Position numbers and translations under genes: made by a program
The notes under the pieces: generated by a model
Seen by the model: only the letters and a program-made list of their open reading frames with translations
What the model was told of the DNA's origin: nothing
The model's database searches: none
Shown: one piece after another, positions 30,217 to 38,914 of the stretch
Layout of the letters: each line of letters starts with the position of its first letter
Position numbering within the stretch: the first letter of the stretch is position 1
Source of the DNA: Labilithrix luteola
GTDB lineage: Bacteria > Myxococcota_A > Polyangia > Polyangiales > Polyangiaceae
DNA length: 64,000 bases
Reading direction: 5' to 3'
Assembly (NCBI RefSeq): GCF_001263205.1
Contig: NZ_CP012333.1
Coordinates: forward strand, 8,909,501-8,973,500

Positions 30217-31715
30217 TGCGTCGCGCTTTCTTGCTGGCCGCGGGTGGAATGTTCGTCACGTTCGGGGTCGTGGCCGGCTGTTCGCTCGGTCTCGACGAGT
30301 CGCTCATCGATCGCCCCGACGGCGGTGGTCCGGGGCTCGTCTCCGAACAGGATGGGTCGAGCGACCCTTCGACCGACGGCTCGCCGCCCATCCACACGCC
30401 CGACGGAGGTGTGTGTACGACGGACGATGAGTGCACGACGACGGATGGCTGTCTGAAGGGGAAGTGCGACCTCACGCGGAAGACTTGTGTCTTCGACGTG
30501 TGCAAGCCCTCGGCCTGCAATTCGGCGAAGTGCGACGTTGCCGCGAAGACATGCGGGGCGCCCGCCGCGCATCCGTACCACGCGGGCTCGTTCCAGGTCG
30601 GCGCCGGCATCGGTTGCGGTGGCGCGCTCGGTCGCTGCTTCGCCGCCGTCTATCCGTACCTCTTCGTCGGAACGCCCAACGGCGTCGTCGCGTTCAGGGC
30701 TTCGAACCCTGCCGCGACCGAGGGCGAGAAGGTGCCGCTCGTGGGCCTCGGCTTCTTGCCCGGCCAGATCGTCGCCAGCGGCAATCGCGTCTTCTTCCTC
30801 GGCGGCGCGGGAGGCGCGGCGCCTTCCTCGCGCGTGCAGATTGCGTGGCTCGACGTTCCGGCCGACCCGTTCGCGGCGAAGCTCACGGCGACCACCGTGC
30901 TCGTGTCGCTCAATCGCCCGCCGGGCGAAGGTCTTACGCTGGTGCCTCGCGCCAACAGCACGGCGCTCCTCCTCTCGTTGTCGAGGGAAGCGTCGTTCCC
31001 GTCGGTCAGCATCGAGCCTCCGTTCGTCGAGCCGGCCGAGCTGTCGGCGACCCCGATCACGTTTTCGGCGGGCATGTCACCCGTCGCCATGAGCGGAACG
31101 CGCCTCATTCTGCAGTCGTTCGCGCCGAACGGCACCGCGAGCTTCTCGTTCGTCAACGGTGCGGGCAGCCCGAGCCCGCAGAACGCGGGCGACGTCGCGC
31201 TGCCCGATGCCGGTATCGTCTACCCTCCACAGGTCATGGCCACGAGCCCCGACGGCGCGCTCTTCTGGAACGTGGCGTCGCTGACCGGCGCGCCCAACCC
31301 GCCGTCTCCGGATCCGCAACCCAACATTCGAGCCGCGCGCGCACACTTCCTCGTGGGTGATGGCAACGCGAATTTCGACGTGGGGCCTGCGTTCGACGTC
31401 GAGGTGTACAACGCTCCCGGCGTGACCGCCGGATTCGGCGCAGGCGTCGTTGGTCCGGCGGCGATGCTCGACGGCAAGACGGCGATCGTCACCACGGCAA
31501 CGGCCGGCAATCTCGCGCAGACGAGCGTGGTCTTCGCCAAAAAGGAGCCCCTCGGTCTCCTGAAGAACGACGACGGAAGCGTCCGCCGTCACGTGCTCAC
31601 GTTGCCCGTCAACGAGCTCGCCGCCGCTGGCAGCAACGGTATCGGCTACCTGCTCTCGGTCGACTCACCGACGGCCGCGACGATCTACACGTTCGACCCT
31701 GCGTGCGCTCCCTGA
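30216..31715 (+). CDS. Lipoprotein with Cys-rich segment and beta-propeller-like domain
   Basis: The protein has 499 residues, with GGAGG before the ATG, which overlaps the previous stop (TGATG). The lipobox VVAGC lies at about residue 22. A Gly/Asp/Ser tether leads to a Cys-rich stretch with CTTDDECTTTDGCLKGKC and KTCVFDVCKPSACNSAKC, a pattern seen in many myxobacterial surface lipoproteins. The remaining 370 residues are repeated beta segments. No enzymatic motif is recognised. It converges on the next gene with only 6 bp between. Confidence 0.8.
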   Translation: MRRAFLLAAGGMFVTFGVVAGCSLGLDESLIDRPDGGGPGLVSEQDGSSDPSTDGSPPIHTPDGGVCTTDDECTTTDGCLKGKCDLTRKTCVFDVCKPSACNSAKCDVAAKTCGAPAAHPYHAGSFQVGAGIGCGGALGRCFAAVYPYLFVGTPNGVVAFRASNPAATEGEKVPLVGLGFLPGQIVASGNRVFFLGGAGGAAPSSRVQIAWLDVPADPFAAKLTATTVLVSLNRPPGEGLTLVPRANSTALLLSLSREASFPSVSIEPPFVEPAELSATPITFSAGMSPVAMSGTRLILQSFAPNGTASFSFVNGAGSPSPQNAGDVALPDAGIVYPPQVMATSPDGALFWNVASLTGAPNPPSPDPQPNIRAARAHFLVGDGNANFDVGPAFDVEVYNAPGVTAGFGAGVVGPAAMLDGKTAIVTTATAGNLAQTSVVFAKKEPLGLLKNDDGSVRRHVLTLPVNELAAAGSNGIGYLLSVDSPTAATIYTFDPACAP

Positions 31716-31721
31716 GGGACG

Positions 31722-32768
31722 CTACTTCCGCGGCACGGCGAGAATGACACCGTCCTCGCCGGCGCCGGTCGCGACGTAGACGGTGGAGGCGTCCGAGGCG
31801 AGGGCGGCGGCGTACGAGAATGCTTCGTCCTCGGCGACGATGCGCGAAGAGCCGCCGGCGAGAGCCATCGCCCGCAGCTGAGGACGACCGGCGGCGAAGT
31901 ACAGAATTTCGTCGCCGGCCACCTCCATCGGTGCGTCGCGAACGTCGCGGACGAGGGGCGTGAGCGTGCCGCCCGCCTTCGGGATGCGCGCGATTCTGCG
32001 CCCCGTGCCGTCGGGCTCGGTTGCCACGACGTAGACGAAGTCGCCTGCCGCTTGCGGGCTGTCGAACCCTGTACCCGTGGCAATCGTCTCGACGTCGCCG
32101 CGCGTTCTCGTCGCGCGAAGTAGCTTCTGCGGCGTGGTTACGAAGAGCTGATCGCCAGAGACGACGAGCGCGCGAGGCGAGGCGTCGAGCGTCGCGATCT
32201 TGGTAGTCGTGCCTTTGGTGGCTCGCAGAATCGCGCCACCCGCGCCGAAAACTTCGGTGATGAAGAACTCGCCGCGATCGGCTGCGACGTCGGAGAAGAT
32301 CCCCTTGTCGTGGAGCGTCGAGCTCGCCTCGGTCTTCACGTTCACACGGAGCACGACGTCGCCGGGCGTTGCGACCCATGCGAGCTCGTCCTGGTCGAGC
32401 GCGAACGTTCCAGCCACCGGTGCGCGCCGCGCGAGACGTCTCGGCTCTCCGCCCGCCTTCGGGACGGCGAAGACGGCATCTTGCTCGGTGTCGCCGTAGT
32501 AGAGGTTGTCGGCGTCGACCGCGACGGCCCTCGCGCCGGCGTGCACGAGCACGCGCGTCTTTGCACCGCGGGCCTCGGGCTGGGCGATGGCGCGCGGCGG
32601 AGGGGGCACCGACGGCACGGCGGCCCCCGCATCGGAAGCCCCCGTGGTGGCACCACGACTCCCGGGACGACGCTCGCCCGCGACGTCTCTCGCTCGGCCC
32701 CCGCCGCATCCAATCTGTAGAACCGTCGCGGCGAGCAGCACCGAGACGATCGACGGCGTGGGTGACAT
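31722..32768 (-). CDS. Beta-propeller lipoprotein, function unknown
   Basis: The protein has 348 residues; lipobox LQIGC. After an Ala/Pro/Arg tether (to about 65) there are about six repeated four-strand blades with the recurring pattern AVDADNLYYGDTEQDAVFAV / PKAGGEPRRLA, ending in a matching blade VILAVPRK. This blade type is frequent in myxobacterial lipoproteins of unknown role. No metal or catalytic residues are assigned. Confidence 0.78.
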   Translation of the reverse strand: MSPTPSIVSVLLAATVLQIGCGGGRARDVAGERRPGSRGATTGASDAGAAVPSVPPPPRAIAQPEARGAKTRVLVHAGARAVAVDADNLYYGDTEQDAVFAVPKAGGEPRRLARRAPVAGTFALDQDELAWVATPGDVVLRVNVKTEASSTLHDKGIFSDVAADRGEFFITEVFGAGGAILRATKGTTTKIATLDASPRALVVSGDQLFVTTPQKLLRATRTRGDVETIATGTGFDSPQAAGDFVYVVATEPDGTGRRIARIPKAGGTLTPLVRDVRDAPMEVAGDEILYFAAGRPQLRAMALAGGSSRIVAEDEAFSYAAALASDASTVYVATGAGEDGVILAVPRK

Positions 32769-32874
32769 CGGGGAGGCACGCTAATCGGATGGCTCGCGGA
32801 CGACCAGCAAGGTTTGCCGACGCGTCGGTCCGGGTTGCCGTGACCGGCCGAGCCGGCTACGAAACGCGGCGGAC

Positions 32875-33891
32875 ATGTACACCTCGGACTTCGTCACATC
32901 GCGGTGGCTTTCGAGCCCACATCTTCAGACGCTGGGCGCAGCGGCGCCGCTCTTTGCACCGCCGAGGTCCCACGTCGAGACGACGACCGATGATCTGCGC
33001 ATTCCGCTCGATCCGGAGCGCAAGCACGTCCTCCACGCGCGCGCTTGGTGGGCCACCACGACCGAACGGCGTCCCGTCGTGGTCGTGATCCACGGCATCG
33101 GCGGCTCGACCGAATCTCGCTATGTCCTCCGCGCATCGGTTGCGCTCCATCGCCGCGGCTACCACGTCGTGCGCCTCAACCTACGCGGCGCCGGCACGAG
33201 CATTCCGGACGTCCCGTCGCTCTACCACGCGGGCCTGACGAGCGACGTCGGCGTCGTCGTGCGGGAGCTGCTTGCCGATCCGCGTGCCGACGGCGTCTCG
33301 ATCCTCGGCTTCTCGGGCGGTGGGAGCATCGCGCTCAAGCTCGCCGGCGAATGGGGGACCGACGTGCCGTCCGGGGTCCGATCCATCGTCAGCATCTCGG
33401 CGCCGCTCGATTACACGAAGGTTGGGCCCTGGATGGACTCGATCGGGCGCTTGCCGTACCGCTTCCACGTGCTGCGTGGCCTCTCCGAAGGCGCGCGCGC
33501 GTTCGCTCGGCACCACCCGATGCTCGCGCATTACAGGCCTGCCGACGTCAAGCGCATGAGCTCGTTTCGCTACTACGACGGAACGATCATCGCGCCGATG
33601 CATGGCTTTGCGAACGTCGACGCGTACTACGAGGCCGCGCGCTCGGGCCCCTGGCTTCCTCGCATCGAGGTGCCGACCTTGCTCTTGCACGCCGAGGACG
33701 ATCCGATGGTCCCGAGCTTCTCGGTCAAGCCGTGGCTGGCCGACGCGTCGCGGGCCGTGCGCGTGGCGATGAGCACGCAGGGCGGTCACATCGGGTGGGT
33801 TTCCGGCCTCGACGAGGCGAGCTGGATCACGAGCTGGGCCACCTCGCGCGCACTCACGTTCCTCGACGCGACGACGACGCGCGCTTCCTGA
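32875..33891 (+). CDS. YheT-type alpha/beta hydrolase
   Basis: The protein has 338 residues in the YheT/EMB8 branch of alpha/beta hydrolases, with the N-terminal RWLSSPHLQTL segment typical of that branch. The oxyanion region is VVVIHGIGGSTESRY; the nucleophile is Ser in GFSGGGSIAL; the acid is Asp in HAEDDPMVPS; the base is His in QGGHIGWVSG. Substrate is unknown in the family; esterase or lipase activity is usual. It is followed 4 bp later by the Nudix gene and may share its transcript. Confidence 0.9.
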   Translation: MYTSDFVTSRWLSSPHLQTLGAAAPLFAPPRSHVETTTDDLRIPLDPERKHVLHARAWWATTTERRPVVVVIHGIGGSTESRYVLRASVALHRRGYHVVRLNLRGAGTSIPDVPSLYHAGLTSDVGVVVRELLADPRADGVSILGFSGGGSIALKLAGEWGTDVPSGVRSIVSISAPLDYTKVGPWMDSIGRLPYRFHVLRGLSEGARAFARHHPMLAHYRPADVKRMSSFRYYDGTIIAPMHGFANVDAYYEAARSGPWLPRIEVPTLLLHAEDDPMVPSFSVKPWLADASRAVRVAMSTQGGHIGWVSGLDEASWITSWATSRALTFLDATTTRAS

Positions 33892-33895
33892 TAGG

Positions 33896-34384
33896 GTGCG
33901 CCGCGTGATCCTGCGGTGGCTTCCCAAGGCGGCGTACGGCATCGTCCACGAGGCGACGCGTCATCTCCTGCGACGTCCGGTCGTCGGCATCTCGGCGGTC
34001 GCGCGCACCCGCGACGGACGCTGGCTCCTCATTCGACGCGGCGACACGGGCACATGGGGACTTCCCGGCGGAACGCTCGAGTGGGGTGAGACCCTTCGAA
34101 CGGCGCTCGACCGCGAGCTCGACGAAGAAGCAGGCGTCACCTCGCTCGAGCTCGTGCGCGTGCTCGGCGCCTGGTCGAAGCCCTCGCGTGATCCGCGCTT
34201 CCACGCCGTGACGATCGGCGTCGAGTGCATCGTCGAGGCGCCCACCAAGGCGCCGAAGAACCCCCTCGAGATCCGTGAGGCGCGCCTCTTCCGAGACGAC
34301 GAGCTGCCCGAGACTCTTGCCTTCGACATGCACGACCTCCTCGCGGTTGTGCGCCAGGGCGGGACTCAGACCGTTCTCGAGTAG
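33896..34384 (+). CDS. Nudix hydrolase
   Basis: The protein has 162 residues and cleaves nucleoside diphosphates linked to another moiety. The complete Nudix box runs from GGTLEWGE to RELDEEAGV (about residues 59-82) and keeps the REUXEE glutamates that bind Mg2+. A second GTG at 33905 could be the true start and would shorten it by three residues. Substrate is not assignable. It is separated by 87 bp from the kinase that opens the redox cluster, and no functional link is evident. Confidence 0.9.
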   Translation: MRRVILRWLPKAAYGIVHEATRHLLRRPVVGISAVARTRDGRWLLIRRGDTGTWGLPGGTLEWGETLRTALDRELDEEAGVTSLELVRVLGAWSKPSRDPRFHAVTIGVECIVEAPTKAPKNPLEIREARLFRDDELPETLAFDMHDLLAVVRQGGTQTVLE

Positions 34385-34471
34385 TCCCCGTAAGGTCGCG
34401 CGCAATCGGGCGTTGTCGAGGCAGCGGGAAACTTTCCGGCGCCTGATGCGTCTGGACCCGCGGGCCTTGCC

Positions 34472-35902
34472 ATGTCCACGCGCGCTTACGGATCGATACC
34501 GACTTCGCCCACACGGCCGTCCATGGTCGCCCGGCTGGTGCCGCCCACGTGTCCGACGTGCGGGAGCTCGCGTCCCGACGGGAATTCCGAGGACGACGAC
34601 GGCGTGATCTCCGCGCGACGAAGATCAGATCGATGGCCCGTGCCGTCCGTAGAACGCAATTGGCAGGACCCGAGCGGCTTCGGTGCGTCGCTCGATCCCG
34701 CATCGGAGTGGGCGATGGATCGGATTGGCGAATACTTCATCAAGCGGCTCATCGGCGAAGGCGGGATGGGCAAGGTCTACGAAGCGGAGGAGCGGCTCTC
34801 CAAGCGTCGCGTGGCCTTGAAGGTCCTTCGGCCCGAGCTGACACGCCACGAAGAGGGCCGCCGCCTCTTCTTGAACGAGATGCAGATTCTCGCGCATCTC
34901 GAGCATCCGAACCTCGTTCGCAGCCTCGCATCGATGGAGAACGACGGGCAGCTCGTGCTGGTCCTCGAGTATCTCCACGGTCGCACGCTTCGTCAGGAGC
35001 TCACGCGCCGCGGGCCGTTGCCTTGGCAGACGGCTCTCGAGAACGCGCTTCGCATCGCCGAAGCGCTCGCCGTCGCGCATGAGCAGGAGCCCTCGATCGT
35101 CCATCGCGACTTGAAGCCGGAGAACGTGATGCTCACGGTCGACGGCGACAGCGCCGAAGACGCGGAGCCCACGGGCCTCAAAGTCATGGACTTCGGCATC
35201 GCCAAAGTCCTCGAGGGTATTCACGGGACCAACACGCAGAGCATCGGCACGCTCCAGTACATGAGCCCCGAGCAGATCGACGCGCGCACGATCGACGCGC
35301 GGAGCGACCTGTACTCGCTGGGGCTCGTGTTCTACGAGATGCTTTCGGGCGACGCGCCGTTTCGCTCGCCGTCGCCGCGCGAGCTGCTCAACCTGCAGTG
35401 CACCGCAACGCCACCCGCGCTCCACGACGAGGTGCGGGAGGGCCTCCCGCGCGGCGTGGAAGACCTGCTCTTTGCGATGCTCGAAAAGGATCCCGAGCTT
35501 CGGCCATCGAGCGCTCGCCAGGTCGTCGAACGCCTCTCGATGTTCCGCTCGGCGGGCACGTCGATGGCGGCCCGCACCGGGGGCCCGCGTCCCAAGGGCG
35601 AAACTCCGGCGACGCGACGCGAGGGAGGCGGCGCCACCAAGTCCGCGCCCTCGGCCGAGCCTGTTGCCAAGGAGGCCGAGCGCAAGCCCGAGGCGAAGGC
35701 GCCGCGCACCGACACCGTGGCGCTCCTCGAGCAGAACGTCTCGCGTCCGCGCGAAGTCCCGACGTGGCTCGCCATCGTCGCGATCGTCGCCCTCTCACTC
35801 GTGGCCGGGCTCACCACGTACGTCGTTCGCTTGCGGTCGTATGCCGGCTCCGAGGCGCCGGCGACAACCACCGCGCGCCTGGACTCGCCGCCGGGGCGCT
35901 GA
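34472..35902 (+). CDS. Membrane-anchored Ser/Thr protein kinase, first gene of the redox cluster
   Basis: The protein has 476 residues. A short N-terminal region with a CPTC pair (Cys27, Cys30) precedes the kinase domain (about 83-355): Gly loop IGEGGMGKVY, Lys117 in VALKVLRP, HRDLKPEN (211-218), DFG (240-242), SPEQ (265-268). All catalytic residues are present. An Ala/Glu/Lys-rich linker leads to one membrane helix (about 431-453, AIVAIVALSLVAGLTTYVV) and a short periplasmic tail. It ends 12 bp before the pseudokinase-cytochrome gene, so the two are almost certainly co-transcribed. Confidence 0.92.
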   Translation: MSTRAYGSIPTSPTRPSMVARLVPPTCPTCGSSRPDGNSEDDDGVISARRRSDRWPVPSVERNWQDPSGFGASLDPASEWAMDRIGEYFIKRLIGEGGMGKVYEAEERLSKRRVALKVLRPELTRHEEGRRLFLNEMQILAHLEHPNLVRSLASMENDGQLVLVLEYLHGRTLRQELTRRGPLPWQTALENALRIAEALAVAHEQEPSIVHRDLKPENVMLTVDGDSAEDAEPTGLKVMDFGIAKVLEGIHGTNTQSIGTLQYMSPEQIDARTIDARSDLYSLGLVFYEMLSGDAPFRSPSPRELLNLQCTATPPALHDEVREGLPRGVEDLLFAMLEKDPELRPSSARQVVERLSMFRSAGTSMAARTGGPRPKGETPATRREGGGATKSAPSAEPVAKEAERKPEAKAPRTDTVALLEQNVSRPREVPTWLAIVAIVALSLVAGLTTYVVRLRSYAGSEAPATTTARLDSPPGR

Positions 35903-35914
35903 AAGGGCGAGCCG

Positions 35915-38914
35915 TTGGACTCCCGCGAGCCCCGCGCACGTCTGCGTCCACGCACGGGCGAGCGCCTCGGAATCGTCGGGCGCGCGGTCCGCTTCGGCTG
36001 CGAAGGCGAGAGCGGTGAATTGTGGGCGCTGCCGCGGGCGATGGAGAGCGTGGCGAAGCGACTCGCCACGCTCGGCGCGAAAGGCCTCGGTGGCTTCGAC
36101 GCGGGCTGGGGAGACGACGACGAAGGCGCGTTCGTCGTGCGCCGCGCGGTGAGTCAGACCGTGGCGTCGCTTCCGAAAGGCGAGCGGCTCGAAGGGACGC
36201 TGGCGCTGGCGAACGTCCGCGACGTGGCTCGAGCCCTCGAGGCGGCCGAGCGCGCGGGGATCTTTCCAGGGGCCATCGGTCCTGCTTCGATCGCGCTCGC
36301 CGGGGCAGGGCGAGCCTGGGTGCTTGCGGACGGATGGGTACGCGCGCTCGTCGGTGACGCGCCGGTCTCGGGCGGTGCATCGAGTCATCCCGCCAGGGGC
36401 GGTGGCGCGTCGAAGTGGACTCCACCCGCGCAGGCCTCGGGCGCGCCTTGGGACAACGCGGCGAATCGTTACGTTCTCGGGCTCGTCGCGTATCGCCTAA
36501 TTGCCGGAGACCACCCCTTTTCGGGTTTGGGGCTGCGCGGCGCGCTCGAAGGTTCGGCCCCGCCGCCCTTCGAAGACGCGATCGCCGGAGCGCTGCGGCC
36601 GGGCGTGCAGAGCTTCGTCCTCTCGCTGCTCGATCCGGAGGCTTCGCAACGCCCGTCGTCGGCAGGGGAGATCGCCCAGCGTTGCGACGAGCTCCTTCGC
36701 GGGGATCGCCCGTCGTCATCGCCAATCGTGTCTGTGTATGGTGCACAAAAGTCGGCAGCGCAGCGGATCGCCAAGCCGAATCGGGCGCAGGTTCCGATCG
36801 GCGGCGCGCGGCGTCTCTGGGCCTGGGCTCCGGTGGCGGGAGGCCTCGGGGTGCTCGTCGCAACGCTTTTGGCCTCCGGCGCGGAGAGCAAGCCCGCGGC
36901 GCGCGAGAACGTCGTGTCCGATCGGCGGCCTCTCGCAGTCACGAATGCCGAATCGTGCGCGCCTTGCCATGCGCGTCAGGTGGCCGAGTGGAGTCGCTCG
37001 GTGATGGCCCACTCCGTCAAGAGTCCTCTTTTCGGCGCGCTCGAGAGCCTGGTCGAGGAGCAGGTCGGCCGCGACGCGCAATGTCCGAACGGTGCCGGCA
37101 TCCTTCGTCGTGCGGGAAGCGGCGATGTGTGTCGCGACGAGCGAAGCGGCATTGCCGTCACCGGTTCGGGCGGGGAGCACTGGTGCGTGAACTGCCACGC
37201 CGCCGGCGACAACCTCGGCGGGGCGATGCCCGCATGGAGCGCGGTCTCGACCTCCGGCGCGTCCCGCAAGCCGCTGCGTGATCTGCTTTCGCCGCAGGCC
37301 ATGGAAGGGATCTCGTGCGCCGTCTGCCATCAGACGATCGGCCCGGCGCACGAAGGCGGCCGTTACCAAGGCAACGCCTCGTGGACCTCGTTCACCACCG
37401 GCGCGGTCTTTCGCATGCGGCCCGAAGATGCGCGTGGCGTCCGCGGCATCGCCAACAGCGGCTACCTGCTCGAGCCGTCGGCATTCTTGCGGACCTCTCT
37501 CGGCTCGGGAAATTTGGGAGATCCGATCGTGCACGCCGCGATGCCATCGTCGGCGAAGAGCTATCTCGCCTCGAGCGAGTTCTGCGGTGCGTGCCACGAC
37601 GTGCGCCTCTTCGGTACCGACGCGCTGGGCGTCCGCGACCGCGCCGAGCCCTTCAAGCGCCTGCGCAACGCCTACTCGGAGTGGCGAAGTTGGGCCGACG
37701 CCGAGAAGGTGGCCGGTCGTCGCGCAGCGACCTGCCAGGACTGCCACATGAGCCTCTACCCCGGCGTTTGCGTGCGCGACGGCGAGGGGAAGTCTGGGGC
37801 GCGCGAGGGCTGTCCGAGCGGTTTCCATTTCGAGGCGAGGGCTCCGGGCGAGTTGCCGAGGGCTCCGGCCTCCACGTCGTCGCACGAGCTCCGCCCGGCC
37901 TCGGTCCACTACTTCACCAGCGTCGACGTTCCGCTTGCCGACGAGTTTCCTGCGGCTTGGGCTTCCGATCCGAACCTCGACAGCCTCGGCCTCCCGCGCG
38001 GTCTCGAGAACCGCCGCGAGCAGCTTCTTCGTCACACCTTTCGCTTCGCGCTGGGGCGCGCCGTGCGCAGCGCCGGACGCGTGCAGATCCCGCTCGAGAT
38101 CGAGAACGTCGGCGCGGGACACCGCGTCCCTGCCGGCTTCAGTCAGGAGCGGGAAATCTGGGTCGAGTTGACCGTGACCGATGCCCGCGGTCAGACGGTC
38201 TACGAGGTAGGCCGCCTCGACAGCGACGAGGCGGACCTCAAAGACAAGACGTTCGCGCGCATTCGCACCGACGACTCCAACGTCGACCGCCGGGGCCGCC
38301 CCCTCGGCGTCTTCGGGGCCAACGTGCTCGATGGTCCGGACGTGCCGCGCTGGGACCCGAATCCCATCCTTGGCGGCACCACCTTCCGCGGTCGCGGGCT
38401 CGTGAACATGCAGAACGGGTTTCTCCGCTGCGTGCGATGCATCGGAACGATCGACGCCGAGGGGCGGTGTCAGCCCGGACCGGGGCAGGGAATCACGCGC
38501 GCCGATCGCTTCGAAGACGGCGACTACGACGCCGACACCGGTGAGTGTCGTTCGAACCTCACGGGCAGGAATGCCTTCTTCGAGACCTATTTTCCCGTGG
38601 GCGCGCTCGATGCCGATCGCGGAATCGCCAAAGCTCCGGACGCGATCATCGACACGCGATCGGCGCCGCCCGGAGCGGTCCTTCGCTACACCTACGATCT
38701 CGAAGCCTCGGGCCGCCCCGGACCGCTTCGCGTCTCGGCCCGCCTTCGCTTCCGCCCGTTCCCGCCATTTTTGCTGCGCGCGTTCGCGGCGTACGAGAGC
38801 CGCAAGGCCGCCGAAGGGCTTCGTCCGAGCGGCGCGCAGCTCGAGGCGCGCATGCTGCGCAAGAATCGCCCCATCGACCTTGCCGACGCGACCACCCTCG
38901 TGGAGGAGCGATGA
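35915..38914 (+). CDS. Degenerate kinase-like domain fused to a membrane helix and a pentaheme-type cytochrome c
   Basis: The protein has 999 residues, with a TTG start and AAAGGG 7 bases upstream. Residues 1-265 resemble the C-lobe of a Ser/Thr kinase: RYVLGLVAYRLIAGDHPFSG fits subdomain IX and LLDPEASQRPSSAGEIAQRC fits XI. The Gly loop, Lys and HRD are absent and DFG reads ADGW (138-141), so it is a pseudokinase. A membrane helix spans 301-322. The rest carries CXXCH at 348, 424, 468, 557 and 607; a sixth site (CVRCI, 839) has lost its His. Topology suggests hemes in the periplasm. The heme-1 context (CHARQVAEWSRSVMAHS) fits c554-like multiheme cytochromes. Its stop overlaps the start of the next gene. 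Confidence 0.88.
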   Translation: MDSREPRARLRPRTGERLGIVGRAVRFGCEGESGELWALPRAMESVAKRLATLGAKGLGGFDAGWGDDDEGAFVVRRAVSQTVASLPKGERLEGTLALANVRDVARALEAAERAGIFPGAIGPASIALAGAGRAWVLADGWVRALVGDAPVSGGASSHPARGGGASKWTPPAQASGAPWDNAANRYVLGLVAYRLIAGDHPFSGLGLRGALEGSAPPPFEDAIAGALRPGVQSFVLSLLDPEASQRPSSAGEIAQRCDELLRGDRPSSSPIVSVYGAQKSAAQRIAKPNRAQVPIGGARRLWAWAPVAGGLGVLVATLLASGAESKPAARENVVSDRRPLAVTNAESCAPCHARQVAEWSRSVMAHSVKSPLFGALESLVEEQVGRDAQCPNGAGILRRAGSGDVCRDERSGIAVTGSGGEHWCVNCHAAGDNLGGAMPAWSAVSTSGASRKPLRDLLSPQAMEGISCAVCHQTIGPAHEGGRYQGNASWTSFTTGAVFRMRPEDARGVRGIANSGYLLEPSAFLRTSLGSGNLGDPIVHAAMPSSAKSYLASSEFCGACHDVRLFGTDALGVRDRAEPFKRLRNAYSEWRSWADAEKVAGRRAATCQDCHMSLYPGVCVRDGEGKSGAREGCPSGFHFEARAPGELPRAPASTSSHELRPASVHYFTSVDVPLADEFPAAWASDPNLDSLGLPRGLENRREQLLRHTFRFALGRAVRSAGRVQIPLEIENVGAGHRVPAGFSQEREIWVELTVTDARGQTVYEVGRLDSDEADLKDKTFARIRTDDSNVDRRGRPLGVFGANVLDGPDVPRWDPNPILGGTTFRGRGLVNMQNGFLRCVRCIGTIDAEGRCQPGPGQGITRADRFEDGDYDADTGECRSNLTGRNAFFETYFPVGALDADRGIAKAPDAIIDTRSAPPGAVLRYTYDLEASGRPGPLRVSARLRFRPFPPFLLRAFAAYESRKAAEGLRPSGAQLEARMLRKNRPIDLADATTLVEER

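Noticed and set aside
34385..34471. Possible sigma-54 promoter before the redox cluster
   Set aside because: I looked for the GG-N10-GC pattern and found only a pair with 13 bases between; it does not fit.
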